Below, one piece after another: positions 18,015 to 26,291 of a stretch of DNA of 64,000 nucleotides. Within the stretch, counting starts at the first letter, position 1. Every line of letters starts with the position of its first letter. The notes under the pieces were generated by a model. It made no database searches, was not told the DNA's origin, and was given only the letters and a program-made list of their open reading frames with translations. The DNA lies in NCBI RefSeq assembly GCF_029533155.1, contig NZ_JAIZDB010000005.1:1-64000 (forward strand), written 5' to 3'. Origin of the DNA: Psychrobacillus antarcticus. Its GTDB lineage: Bacteria; Bacillota; Bacilli; Bacillales_A; Planococcaceae. Position numbers and translations under genes: made by a program.

Positions 18015-18062
18015 TTTATATGCAGTTGGAATGGATTATGTGCTCGACTCCAGCTTTATTTA

Positions 18063-18995
18063 TTATCGATATGGAATATGGGACAGCTTTATAGGAACTG
18101 TTGGATATCCTACATTTTTCAAATAATAATTAATGCTTCTGGCTGTGAATTCATTGGTACCAGAAGGTCCTATAATGATTTGATTGACCGGAAGTCTATT
18201 GTCATTTTGTAGTACTTTGTTATGTGTTTCTAGCTCGATATATGGCAGAAGAATATTATCTCTTGCACGGAACTTGAGCTCATGCTGATATGGCATACTC
18301 TTCGAGTTAGTCACAATAATTCTCCATTCCTTTTCCTCAGAAAAAGTAGCGTGTTTGAATAGTGGAAGAAAGTATCCAATGGTTCTTGCAACTTCCTTTG
18401 GAGTAAACTGCGGATTTTGACCGCCTTGCTCAAGGCTGAGGAGCGAGACGTTTATAATTCTGCGAATAATTCGTTCTTGCAACTTACGATTGTAAATCAC
18501 CTTTCGAGGGAAAAAGTTTTCTTCACTTAAATGAAAAGACACATCAAATAAAGATGTAAAATCAAAGCCAATGGAGATGCCGTGTGGGCTCCTGCTATAT
18601 CCTCTCCACTGGCTTAGTAGGTCTCCACTTTCACAAAATGAAACTACAAAAATATCTGTATCTTGTATTTCTAAAATGGCAAAAACCTCTTCCAAATATG
18701 CTCTTTTTGGATTTTCTACCGGTAATTCTTGAATAATTGTTTGTACGATACTTTCACATACCTCTAGGCCATGACTATATTCCTTCGAGTCATTCATAAA
18801 CTTTATATGCGAAGCCCAAAAGGTTTTATTGCTAATTATTCCTTGTGCGCCTTCCAAATTCGTATAGTGATATAATGCTTTAATATTTTTCGTAAAGTAT
18901 TTTCTAAATTCCTTACTGATTAACGGGATAAGAGCCTTCATATCAGCCCTTAATGAATGTGGTTTACTATCTTTACCTTCATCATAATCTGACAT
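18063..18995 (-). CDS. DUF2971-family protein
   Basis: The 310-aa soluble protein carries the DUF2971 landmarks: LYHYTNLEGAQGIISNKTFWAS (about 41-62), FMNDSKEYSHG, FVVSFCESGDLLSQWRGYSRSPHGISIGFD (about 118-148) and EKEWRIIV (about 220). The family has no settled biochemical role. It is scattered in accessory regions, and some members are listed near defence or ADP-ribosyl systems, which I treat only as a hint. It stands alone between a large repeat and a metabolic gene, in keeping with an acquired cargo gene. Confidence 0.8.
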   Translation of the reverse strand: MSDYDEGKDSKPHSLRADMKALIPLISKEFRKYFTKNIKALYHYTNLEGAQGIISNKTFWASHIKFMNDSKEYSHGLEVCESIVQTIIQELPVENPKRAYLEEVFAILEIQDTDIFVVSFCESGDLLSQWRGYSRSPHGISIGFDFTSLFDVSFHLSEENFFPRKVIYNRKLQERIIRRIINVSLLSLEQGGQNPQFTPKEVARTIGYFLPLFKHATFSEEKEWRIIVTNSKSMPYQHELKFRARDNILLPYIELETHNKVLQNDNRLPVNQIIIGPSGTNEFTARSINYYLKNVGYPTVPIKLSHIPYR

Positions 18996-19095
18996 TTAAG
19001 GCACCTCTCTTTTTTCTTCTATCTATATGATAAATCTATGTAATTTATAGAGCAATTATTTAAAACCTTAGATGATAAGTTAGGGAAAAAGAAAA

Positions 19096-19125
19096 AGTGG
19101 TCCTTGTTTAATTAGGACCACTACT
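19096..19125 (-). terminator. Terminator after the 2-hydroxyacid dehydrogenase
   Basis: AAGTGGTCCT and AGGACCACTACTT arms lie seven bases past the stop of the dehydrogenase gene, with a loop of about eight bases. A A-rich run precedes it on the plus strand, giving T residues on the minus strand. Confidence 0.65.
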
Positions 19126-19131
19126 TAAGTA

Positions 19132-20091
19132 TTAGTTAACTCGATTTTGAGGTTCTTTGTCTTCTAACACCGCTTCTATATCTTTTGCGTTCAATTGCAT
19201 CATGGCAAGACGAGTTCGGATACTAGCACTGCCGATATGAGGCAGCATAGTTACATTAGGTAATGTAACTAGTGGATGATCTACCGGGACAGGTTCCTGT
19301 TCAAATACATCCAGTCCTGCAGCCCATATTTTTTTAGATACTAGCGCTTCGTAAAGAGCTTGTTCATCTACAATGCCACCTCGTGCGACATTAATGATTG
19401 CTGCAGTTTCCTTCATAAGATTTAGTTCACGTTCCCCTATAAGTCCCTTTGTTTCTGGTGTTAGTGGAGTTAACAGAACCACAAAATCAGATTGCTTTAG
19501 TAACTCTTCTAACTCAACATAAGTAAAGCCATACGTCTGTTCCGCATCAAGTTTTCTAGAGCGGTTATGATATAACACATTCATGTCAAAGCCTTTTGCC
19601 CGCCTAGCAACTGCTTCCCCTATGCGCCCCATTCCAATAATACCGAGCGTTGCACCGAAAATATCCATTCCTGTATATTGCATTGGTGACCAGGAAGTCC
19701 AATTGCCTGAACGAATTTCTTGTTCTACTTCCGTTATTCTTCGAGCTGTTGCTAATAGTAATGCAAATGTTAAGTCTGCTGTTGTCTCTGTTAATACACC
19801 AGGAGTATTTGTTACGGCGATACCATGTTCTTTTGCAGCCTCTATGTCTATATTGTTATAGCCAACACCAAAATTACTAATTACTTTTAGATTTGCAAGA
19901 CTTTCTATTAATGCACGATCGATATTATCGGATAACATCGTCCATAGAGCATGTGCATCTTTAGCATTTGTTATTATTTCTTCATTTGTCATTCCAATCG
20001 TTTCACTATGCCACATTTGTACATCAAATTTTTTTCTTAAAGGCTCTACGATTTCCTCAGGTAGTTTACGTGTTATGTATATTTTTTTCAA
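19132..20091 (-). CDS. D-2-hydroxyacid dehydrogenase (glyoxylate/hydroxypyruvate reductase type)
   Basis: The 319-aa NAD(P)-dependent enzyme shows a substrate domain (1-95) and a dinucleotide fold with GATLGIIGMGRIGEAVARRA (about 145-164) and HNRSRK after the second strand. The Arg is in NVARGGIVDE (about 233), the Glu in FEQEPVPVDHPL and the His in MLPHIGSAS (about 285). The R-K pair after strand 2 suggests NADPH use. It probably interconverts glyoxylate/glycolate or hydroxypyruvate/glycerate. It is monocistronic with its own terminator. Confidence 0.87.
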   Translation of the reverse strand: MKKIYITRKLPEEIVEPLRKKFDVQMWHSETIGMTNEEIITNAKDAHALWTMLSDNIDRALIESLANLKVISNFGVGYNNIDIEAAKEHGIAVTNTPGVLTETTADLTFALLLATARRITEVEQEIRSGNWTSWSPMQYTGMDIFGATLGIIGMGRIGEAVARRAKGFDMNVLYHNRSRKLDAEQTYGFTYVELEELLKQSDFVVLLTPLTPETKGLIGERELNLMKETAAIINVARGGIVDEQALYEALVSKKIWAAGLDVFEQEPVPVDHPLVTLPNVTMLPHIGSASIRTRLAMMQLNAKDIEAVLEDKEPQNRVN

Positions 20092-20277
20092 AGATTCTTC
20101 CTCCTTTAATTTGTTCGTACGGGTGATTGTTTCGTGGATTCTCGTGATTCTCCGTAATTCGCCAAAAGTAGCGCTAAGTTAAGCATGGACGAAAGCACGA
20201 AATTTTGCAAACATATTTACAACTTTGAAATGCTACGTTATACTTTGGGCACATTAAAAAAACTACATACCGTTTTG

Positions 20278-20369
20278 CGCACTAGGGGTGCCCACTTTGG
20301 CTGAGATGCGAGCTTTTTGCTCCGATCCCTTAAAACTCGATCAGGATAATACCTGCGTGAGGAAGTGCG
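20278..20369 (+). promoter_or_regulatory. TPP (thiamine pyrophosphate) riboswitch
   Basis: The THI-box elements are all present: CGCACT/AGTGCG closing stem, AGGGGTGCCC, GGCTGAGATG, GATCCCTTAAAAC, TGATCAGGATAATACC-like ACTCGATCAGGATAATACCT and GCGTGAGGAAGT. A terminator follows at 20402-20434. TPP binding should favour termination and switch off ykoFEDC, an HMP/thiamine uptake operon. This lies in the gene-free interval 20092-20459; the preceding 180 bases show nothing else clear. Confidence 0.95.
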
Positions 20370-20401
20370 GTGACTTTCCTACTATTTTTGTATTGGATTA
20401 G

Positions 20402-20434
20402 TGACTGCATCTTCACGGATGTGGTCTTTTTTTA
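20402..20434 (+). terminator. Riboswitch-controlled terminator
   Basis: GACTGCATC and GATGTGGTC pair (two G-T pairs) and are followed by seven T, just upstream of ykoF. It is the expression platform of the TPP riboswitch. Confidence 0.75.
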
Positions 20435-20459
20435 TGAAAAAAAATAGGGAGGTTTTTAA

Positions 20460-21041
20460 ATGGAATGTGGTTTGAGCCCAATTATCGGATTTCGTTTTTC
20501 GTTACATCCGATGACCAATGATTTTATCAAGGTGATTAAAGGAGCTTTAGAGGAGGCAGATACGACGAATGTGTGGATGCATACGGATGATGTGTCAACG
20601 GTCATTCGTGGGAAGCAAGTACATGTATTTAATGTGGCAAAGGCGATTGCTTTGAATGCCGCTAAAACGGGGGTGCACATTGCCCTATCCGGGACTTTTT
20701 CAGCCGGTTGTCCAGGTGACACTGCTGGAGATGTATATTTAGATAAAGGAGATATAGTTGCGAATACAGATACAACAAAGCAATATGTTTCATCCCAATT
20801 TGCACTTTACCCTATGAATAACCCAGATTATATGGACGTTATTTACCGGGAAGTAGATCGTGCTAAAGAACAAGGAGTTTTCAATGATTCCATGCATTAT
20901 GCAAGCGGAATTCATGGTGATATTCATGATGTGTTTGCTTTTTATGAAGATTCCTTTACGCACGCTCGTTCCGACGAATATAAACATTTGGTCATGACGG
21001 TTTCTATGAGTATTAATAGTCCATCGCACGGAGGTATTTAA
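20460..21041 (+). CDS. ykoF: YkoF, thiamine/HMP-binding protein
   Basis: The 193-aa protein has two similar halves: GFRFSLHPMTNDFIKVIKGA and SQFALYPMNNPDYMDVIYRE open repeats one and two. This is the tandem ferredoxin-like fold of YkoF, which binds thiamine or its HMP precursor in B. subtilis. It is soluble and is thought to bind the vitamin or precursor for the EcfT-type transporter encoded downstream. It is first in the ykoFEDC operon, with GGGAGG ahead of the ATG, and is controlled by the TPP riboswitch. Confidence 0.93.
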   Translation: MECGLSPIIGFRFSLHPMTNDFIKVIKGALEEADTTNVWMHTDDVSTVIRGKQVHVFNVAKAIALNAAKTGVHIALSGTFSAGCPGDTAGDVYLDKGDIVANTDTTKQYVSSQFALYPMNNPDYMDVIYREVDRAKEQGVFNDSMHYASGIHGDIHDVFAFYEDSFTHARSDEYKHLVMTVSMSINSPSHGGI

Positions 21042-21042
21042 T

Positions 21043-21624
21043 ATGCTGAAGTCTTGGAAGTTAAAAGAGATTGTACTAATGTCTTTATTTGCAGTTGTCT
21101 TTGGCATTGTGTATTTATTGTTTTTGCATATCGGCAATATTTGGGCTGGATTTGTTGGCCCAATTGCATATGAATGGATTTTTGGAATTTGGTTTATCGT
21201 GTCGATTATTTGTATGTATATTATTCGAAAGCCCGGCGCTGCAGTTATTTCTGAAACAATCGCTGCAACTATCGAAGTGGTGTTAGGAAATGCGGTTGGA
21301 CCTAGATTAATCTTATCCGGTGTCATTCAGGGGTTAGGGGCAGAAGCAGTGTTTGCTGCAACTCGCTATAAACGATTTGATCTATGGGTCCTGATGCTAG
21401 CAGGTGTTGGGTCTTCGGTATTTAGTTTTGCCTACGGATATTTGTTAGGTGGGTTTACGGTGTTCAGTACGGGATATGTTGCTTTAATGCTTGGTATTCG
21501 CATTTTAAGTGGTGCCCTTCTTGCCGGCGTTGGAGGTAAGGCGGTCGCGGATGGTTTACTTGCGACGGGTTCTCTTCGTGGTTATGCTATTTCACGTCCC
21601 AAAAAAGGTGATGTTCGTGCATGA
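21043..21624 (+). CDS. ykoE: YkoE, substrate-binding membrane component of HMP/thiamine ECF transporter
   Basis: The 193-aa protein has five or six hydrophobic helices. WKLKEIVLMSLFAVVFGIVY at the N-terminus, HIGNIWAGFVGPIAYEWIFG and GNAVGPRLILSGVIQGLGAE match the YkoE S-component family. It starts one base after the ykoF stop and overlaps ykoD. It should give the transporter its specificity. Confidence 0.92.
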   Translation: MLKSWKLKEIVLMSLFAVVFGIVYLLFLHIGNIWAGFVGPIAYEWIFGIWFIVSIICMYIIRKPGAAVISETIAATIEVVLGNAVGPRLILSGVIQGLGAEAVFAATRYKRFDLWVLMLAGVGSSVFSFAYGYLLGGFTVFSTGYVALMLGIRILSGALLAGVGGKAVADGLLATGSLRGYAISRPKKGDVRA

Positions 21625-22987
21625 TGTTATTTTGTTTGAACAGGTAAACTTTCGATATCCAGATGAGGACAAGTGGATTCTAAATGACTTTTCATTTTCC
21701 GTACAGAAAGGGTCCAAGCTTGTGTTAACTGGTCCAAGTGGTTGTGGGAAAACGACACTGCTTTACTTGTGCAATCGTCTATATCCAGACAATTGCGATG
21801 GTGTTTTGACAGGTAACATTAAGCTATTTGGAAAGGAGTGTTCTTCGTTCATTCCGGGGGAAATAAATCATCGCATTGCCACTGTTTTTCAGGATCCAGA
21901 TGCGCAGTTTTGTATGCAAACGGTGGAAGAGGAGCTCGCTTTCACATTGGAAAATTTGCATGTGAAGCGTGAAGAGATGGATAAACGAATAACCGAGGTG
22001 CTTGCTCTCACCAATTTGAGTGAGTTTCGATACTCTATTATTCAACAGCTTTCAGGTGGTCAGAAGCAACAAATCGCTACTGCATGCGCTCTAATTATGG
22101 AGCCAGAGGTTTTGTTGCTAGACGAACCAATCGCTCATTTAGATCCTTATACCGCTAAAAAGTATGTGCAATGGCTGAACCTGCTACAGAAAAAACGTCA
22201 AATGACGATTGTTGCGATTGAACATCGTTTAGACTTATGGGGAGATTTTTTCGATAGAAATATTTCCTTGAATAAAAGCGACATAGCTTTCCCTATTCCA
22301 CAAAGGTTGACTTCCATGCAGCTAGATACTTCATTTGAAGTTACTAAAGTGGAGACGAAAACTTTTTTAAAGCCTACCTCCTTTTCTTTACAGCGAGGAG
22401 AAATTGCAATTCTTGCTGGTCCGAATGGTAGTGGTAAATCGACTTTATTAAAAGCTTTATGTCAATTGATTCCTAATAGTGGGGTAGTGGAACCTGCTTT
22501 TCTAGGCTATGTTCCGCAATCACCTGAGTTTTTATTTTTAACGAAGGCTGTACAAGATGAAGTTACATACGGCGGTGGATATGATGTGGATAACTTGATG
22601 GATCGACTAAAGCTAGTGGAGATTGCCGGTTCACATCCTTTCTCTATAAGTCATGGGCAAAAACGTAGAGTAGCCATAGCTGCGATGTTATGTGATGGAA
22701 GAGAAGTAATTTTAATGGACGAACCTACTTCCGGTCAGGATGCTGCCGCATTGTATGAGTTATTCCAACTAATTGATGAGCGTGCTCGCGCTGGAACTAC
22801 GTTTTTAATCGTCACACACGATATGGAGTTCGCCTACCGTTTAGCAGATTCAATTTTATTGATGGAGGGTGGCAGTTTAACCGGGAAGTTTCCTGCAGCG
22901 GATGTTTGGGAAAATGAACAATTATTACTTGATCATCATTTACTTCCTCCGAAAGGATTGATGCGACATGAGAAGTCTTTTGCATAG
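21617..22987 (+). CDS. ykoD: YkoD, ECF transporter ATPase (two fused ABC domains)
   Basis: Tandem ABC ATPases in one chain, about 456 aa. Domain 1 has GPSGCGKTT, LSGGQKQQIA and LLLDEPIAHLD. Domain 2 has GPNGSGKST, a degenerate ISHGQKRRVAIA signature and ILMDEPTSGQD. The GTG at 21617 lies six bases after AAAGGTG and is preferred; the ATG at 21611 is in frame but sits against the ribosome site. Either start overlaps the ykoE stop. The protein powers the YkoC/YkoE complex. Confidence 0.92.
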   Translation: MHDVILFEQVNFRYPDEDKWILNDFSFSVQKGSKLVLTGPSGCGKTTLLYLCNRLYPDNCDGVLTGNIKLFGKECSSFIPGEINHRIATVFQDPDAQFCMQTVEEELAFTLENLHVKREEMDKRITEVLALTNLSEFRYSIIQQLSGGQKQQIATACALIMEPEVLLLDEPIAHLDPYTAKKYVQWLNLLQKKRQMTIVAIEHRLDLWGDFFDRNISLNKSDIAFPIPQRLTSMQLDTSFEVTKVETKTFLKPTSFSLQRGEIAILAGPNGSGKSTLLKALCQLIPNSGVVEPAFLGYVPQSPEFLFLTKAVQDEVTYGGGYDVDNLMDRLKLVEIAGSHPFSISHGQKRRVAIAAMLCDGREVILMDEPTSGQDAAALYELFQLIDERARAGTTFLIVTHDMEFAYRLADSILLMEGGSLTGKFPAADVWENEQLLLDHHLLPPKGLMRHEKSFA

Positions 22988-23723
22988 GATGAATCCTTCC
23001 GTGAAGTTTCTTTTAATCACTGTTTGCATGTTCACGATGGCCTTTTTCTTTGACCCATGGACACCTCTTATATTTTGCGTTGGTGTGCTTTTGCTGCAAG
23101 TGCTGTTCAGTCAAGTTGACTGGAAGAAGTGGACATTATTTATGATTCCATTTTTTATCACAGCATTCGGTTATTTTTGGACGACACTTGTATTTGCAAA
23201 GGAATCGTCTGGTCCTATCATTTGGTCAATTGGATCTGTTGGTGTGACAGAAATTCAGCTAGATCATGCACTTTCCTTAAGCTTTCGCGTTTTAGCTTTT
23301 TCTAGCTTGTCTATGTTATTTGCGTTAACAACTAATCCCGTTACTTTCATATTGAGTTTAATGCAGCAATTGAAACTATCTCCTAAAATTGCTTATGGCA
23401 TTTTAGTAGGCTTTCAGTTTTTGCCTGTGATAAAGGACGAGTTTATACAAATACAGCAAGCACAACGGTTGAGAGGAATGTTCCAGAAGAAAAATGCTTT
23501 GCAGAGGTTACTTGCATCTCGTCTAGTGCTTATCCCCTTGCTTGCGGGTGCTGTTCGTAAAGCAGAGCGATCTGCGTTTGCCATGGAAGCAAGGGGCTTT
23601 ACCGGTGAGCCAAGAAGTAGTTTCTTTCGTGTGATTACAGTAGGTAAAGTGGATGCTTTGTTAGTAGCGCTGTTTTTATTCGTTTTAGTATTAAGCTGTA
23701 CGAACACCTTCTGGCTTAGTTAA
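22968..23723 (+). CDS. ykoC: YkoC, ECF transporter T component
   Basis: The 251-aa protein has five hydrophobic helices and the EcfT coupling motifs: AQRLRGMF (about 162) and a second A-R-G word, AMEARGF (about 204), which contact the ATPase. It overlaps ykoD by 20 bases, so the four genes form one transcript. No terminator was found after it; 23724-23880 shows no gene. Confidence 0.92.
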   Translation: MRSLLHRMNPSVKFLLITVCMFTMAFFFDPWTPLIFCVGVLLLQVLFSQVDWKKWTLFMIPFFITAFGYFWTTLVFAKESSGPIIWSIGSVGVTEIQLDHALSLSFRVLAFSSLSMLFALTTNPVTFILSLMQQLKLSPKIAYGILVGFQFLPVIKDEFIQIQQAQRLRGMFQKKNALQRLLASRLVLIPLLAGAVRKAERSAFAMEARGFTGEPRSSFFRVITVGKVDALLVALFLFVLVLSCTNTFWLS

Positions 23724-23883
23724 TATAGAGATATAGAAAAATTAAGATTTTAGCCGAATGTTGAGATGTAGTGCAGTACTAGGAAATGATTGAGAGAGGA
23801 AAGGAGCGTACTTAGGTATGTGACTGACCGAACGAATGAAATTGACGACGTAATGTGCTGCATATCGACATTAGGAGGGAGTG

Positions 23884-24396
23884 GTGTTGGGGATGTCGTC
23901 AGTAATATTGCTTCGAGGAATTAATCTTGGTGCTAAAAATAAGGTAGATATGAAATCCTTAAAATCTCTTTTTGAAGAGATCGGCTATGAAAATGTGCAA
24001 ACCTATATTCAGACTGGAAACGTAATTGTTGAACAAACTGTTATTAATGTCCCTGCTATAGAGGTAGCTCTTCGAGAGTCGTATGGATTTGAAATACCTG
24101 TAGTGGTACGCTCTAAAGAAGAATTTGACGGAATCGTCCAGCTACCAATTTTCTTCAGGGAGCAGGTATATGTCATGTTTTTAACCCAGGAAATTTCAGT
24201 GGAGCAACAAGAGATGCTAGCAGGTTTAATAGATGATGAGTTTGTTGTTTGGAAGAAACGAAATGTGATTATTAGTCTTTCGAAAAGTTATCATCAAACA
24301 AAATTTACGAATGCTTTTTTTGAGCGGAAACTAGGTATTCCCTCAACAGCTCGCAATAAAAATACTGTTAACAAAATATTGGCAAAAATGTCATAA
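23884..24396 (+). CDS. DUF1697-family protein
   Basis: The product is about 170 aa. SSVILLRGINLGAKNKVDMKSLKSLFEEIGYENVQTYIQTGNVI at the N-terminus is diagnostic for DUF1697 (families typically 170-180 aa). The start is uncertain: GTG at 23884 sits five bases after GGAGG and is preferred over GTG 23881, TTG 23887 and ATG 23893. Its function is not known. The C-terminus FERKLGIPSTARNKNTVNKI also matches the family. Confidence 0.85.
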   Translation: MLGMSSVILLRGINLGAKNKVDMKSLKSLFEEIGYENVQTYIQTGNVIVEQTVINVPAIEVALRESYGFEIPVVVRSKEEFDGIVQLPIFFREQVYVMFLTQEISVEQQEMLAGLIDDEFVVWKKRNVIISLSKSYHQTKFTNAFFERKLGIPSTARNKNTVNKILAKMS

Positions 24397-24479
24397 GAAT
24401 TCCTTATGCTTATTGATGACTTTTATCAATTATCTTTATCGCTTACTTTCCAATAGAATGAACGTATAGGGAGGGATTA

Positions 24480-24854
24480 ATGATGTCATTTGTATTTCAA
24501 TCAATTGATCACGTTCAATTAGCTGCTCCAAAGGGTTCAGAAGCAATTGCAAGAACATTTTACGGGGAAATTTTAGGATTTACAGAAGTAGATAAACCAG
24601 AACTTCTAAAAAAACGGGGCGGCATTTGGTTTTCATTTAGCTCTTATCAAATTCATATTGGCATTGAAGAACCATTTGCGCCTGCTAAAAAAGCTCATCC
24701 CGCATTTCTAATAGAAAACTTAGATGCTTTAAAGGCACATTTAACTAAAAGTGATGTGAGCTTTTTAGTCGATACTGACTTACCTGGAGCCGATCGAATA
24801 TATGTACATGACCCATTTGGCAATCGGATTGAGATATTAGAGTGGATTTCTTAA
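24480..24854 (+). CDS. VOC-family (glyoxalase-like) protein
   Basis: The 124-aa protein contains two beta-alpha-beta-beta-beta modules. IDHVQLAAPKGSEAIARTFYGEILGF opens module one, and YVHDPFGNRIEILEWIS closes module two with the conserved DPFGNRIE. His (HVQL), His (QIHIG) and Glu (EILEW) could supply a metal site. Members include dioxygenases, resistance proteins and isomerases; the substrate here is unknown. A nearly identical copy of its 3' end and terminator lies 700 bases downstream. Confidence 0.85.
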   Translation: MMSFVFQSIDHVQLAAPKGSEAIARTFYGEILGFTEVDKPELLKKRGGIWFSFSSYQIHIGIEEPFAPAKKAHPAFLIENLDALKAHLTKSDVSFLVDTDLPGADRIYVHDPFGNRIEILEWIS

Positions 24855-24867
24855 TTTAGGACGCTTA

Positions 24868-24905
24868 AAGACTGTATTTCATCTTACTGAAATACGGTCT
24901 TTTTG
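24868..24905 (+). terminator. Terminator of the VOC gene
   Basis: AAGACTGTATTTCA and TGAAATACGGTCTT pair and five T follow. It lies 14 bases after the stop. Confidence 0.85.
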
Positions 24906-24962
24906 TTGCTCACTTATGAATGTATTTATGCTTAATGAAATGTCCGAAGGTTTTAAGATTTA

Positions 24963-25190
24963 ACGCTTAACATTAATGAAGAAGAATTTCTTTGGAAAAT
25001 TTGGACAGAGAATGCTGAAGCAAAAGAAGCTGGTGGTATCTATCTATTTAAAACAAAAGAAACTGCACAAAGCTATTTAACAATGCATTCTGCAAGCTTA
25101 GAAAGCTTCGGTATTACAGATATCCGTGGCAAAATATTTGAAATTAATGAAGCCCTTTCTACTATTAACAATGGTCCTATCCAAAAATAA
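24963..25190 (+). pseudogene. YdhR-type monooxygenase remnant (5' part missing)
   Basis: An open frame of 75 codons without a start reads NINEEEFLWKIWTENAEAKE and then AGGIYLFKTKETAQSYL, IRGKIFEINEALSTINNGP. This matches the C-terminal two thirds of the YdhR family of small putative monooxygenases. A stop lies directly upstream in frame. The N-terminal strand and helix are missing, so the gene is probably dead. Confidence 0.78.
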
Positions 25191-25205
25191 TAATAACCGG
25201 TCCGT

Positions 25206-25433
25206 CTTGGGTGAAACTCAGACATCCTTGAGTGGAGCTCGAACTACCTCGGGTGGAACTCGAGCTACCCCGGGTGGAACTCGCTGTCTTGGGTGGAACT
25301 CAAACATCCTTGAGTGGAGCTCGAACTACCTCGGGTGAAACTCGAGCTACCCCGGGTGGAACTCGCTGTCTTGAGTGGAACTCGAGCTACCCCGGGTGGA
25401 ACTCGAGCTACCCCGGGTGGAACTCAGACATCC
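25206..25433 (+). repeat. 21-bp tandem repeat (minisatellite), 11 units
   Basis: Eleven units follow the pattern YYGGGTGGAACTCGAGCTACC, with two shortened 19-bp units (ending CTGTC). Unit variants alternate in a partly ordered way: the five-unit series beginning TTGGGTGGAACTCAAACATC resembles the first series, as if a larger block had been duplicated. The array separates a ydhR relic from a duplicated VOC tail. Open frames through it are an effect of the 21-bp period (divisible by three), not evidence of a gene. Confidence 0.9.
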
Positions 25434-25470
25434 TCGCTTTCCTTTTTTATAGATACACTTGTCCAAGAGC

Positions 25471-25572
25471 AATGTGAGCTCTGTAGTCGACACCGACTTA
25501 CTAGGAGCCAATAGAATTTATATACACGACCCCTTTGGTAATCGTATCGAAATATTAGAGTGGACTTCATAA
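25471..25572 (+). pseudogene. Duplicate 3' end of the VOC gene
   Basis: The sequence encodes VVDTDLLGANRIYIHDPFGN followed by RIEILEWTS and a stop. This corresponds to residues about 94-124 of the intact VOC protein at 24480-24854. The homology starts abruptly within the codon series for the Ser-Asp-Val-Ser region and continues through the terminator. No 5' part is present. Confidence 0.85.
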
Positions 25573-25584
25573 TTTAACATGCTT

Positions 25585-25622
25585 AAAGACCGTATTTCAT
25601 TATAATGAAATACGGTCTTTTT
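25585..25622 (+). terminator. Duplicated VOC terminator
   Basis: AAAGACCGTATTTCAT and ATGAAATACGGTCTTT form a 16-bp stem with a TATA-like loop. It is a paralogue of 24868-24905 with fully matched arms. Confidence 0.85.
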
Positions 25623-25676
25623 ATTTCTCCCTTATAAAGCGCAATAGCCTACTTTAAAATACAAAGCGCAGAATAA

Positions 25677-25701
25677 GTTTATTTGTAAAGAAAAAGGGAA
25701 A
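25677..25701 (+). promoter_or_regulatory. SigB-like promoter of the stress protein gene
   Basis: GTTTAT (25677-25682), a 13-bp spacer and GGGAAA (25696-25701) fit the general-stress sigma-B consensus (GTTTAA, 12-15 bp, GGGWAW). The gene 33 bases downstream belongs to the general stress protein 26 group, which supports the reading. Confidence 0.55.
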
Positions 25702-25733
25702 CTCATCTATATATTATGAAGGAGGAATTTCTC

Positions 25734-26222
25734 ATGACAAATACACCTGAAACTTTAGAATCCTTAAGATCAATTATCAAAAGTGCCAAGGTTGCGATGC
25801 TAGTCACACATAGTCAAGAAAACCGCTTAGTAGCACGTCCGATGCAATTACAAGAGGTAGAATTTAACGGTGATTTATGGTTTTTAACACGAACGGATAC
25901 AGATAAATATGAAGAAATCAAAACGAATGATGACGTCAACGTTATCATCTCGGATAAATCGTATGCGTCGATTAGTGGAACAGCTGAAATTGTCGATGAC
26001 CTTAATAAGAAAAAAGAATTTTGGAATAAAGCCTATGAAATTATGTTTGATATGGACTATACAGACCCTCATCTAATACTCATCAAAATAAAAGCTGAAA
26101 CAGCCGAATATTGGGAAACAGGATCAACAATAAAGTCCGCATATAATTTCATGAAAAAAGTAGTAGGTAAAGAAGAACCCGTAGAATCCGGTAAAAGTAC
26201 CAACGAAACCTTAGAACTTTAA
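25734..26222 (+). CDS. General stress protein 26-like FMN-binding protein
   Basis: The product is 162 aa from the ATG at 25734; the in-frame ATG at 25716 contains the AAGGAGG site and is not the start. It has the split-barrel flavin-binding fold of pyridoxamine-phosphate-oxidase-like proteins: AKVAMLVTHSQENRLVARPM (about 20-40), LWFLTRTDTDKYEEI and VIISDKSYASISGTAEIV. The closest named family is B. subtilis YdaG (general stress protein 26). The catalytic role is not established. A SigB-like promoter precedes it and a strong shared terminator follows. Confidence 0.85.
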   Translation: MTNTPETLESLRSIIKSAKVAMLVTHSQENRLVARPMQLQEVEFNGDLWFLTRTDTDKYEEIKTNDDVNVIISDKSYASISGTAEIVDDLNKKKEFWNKAYEIMFDMDYTDPHLILIKIKAETAEYWETGSTIKSAYNFMKKVVGKEEPVESGKSTNETLEL

Positions 26223-26291
26223 TATGTTAGGAATGTAATTCGCATGATTTTCTAATGTCAATTACCAGCCTTCTATACTATTAAAAATAGC

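Noticed and set aside
25206-25433. Possible CRISPR array
   Set aside because: Units are contiguous with no unique spacers of constant length, and no cas genes are near.
25126-25514. Three overlapping open frames of 66-81 codons through the 25.2-kb array
   Set aside because: They exist because the unit is 21 bp, a multiple of three. Products are repetitive, start without ribosome sites and overlap each other in different frames.
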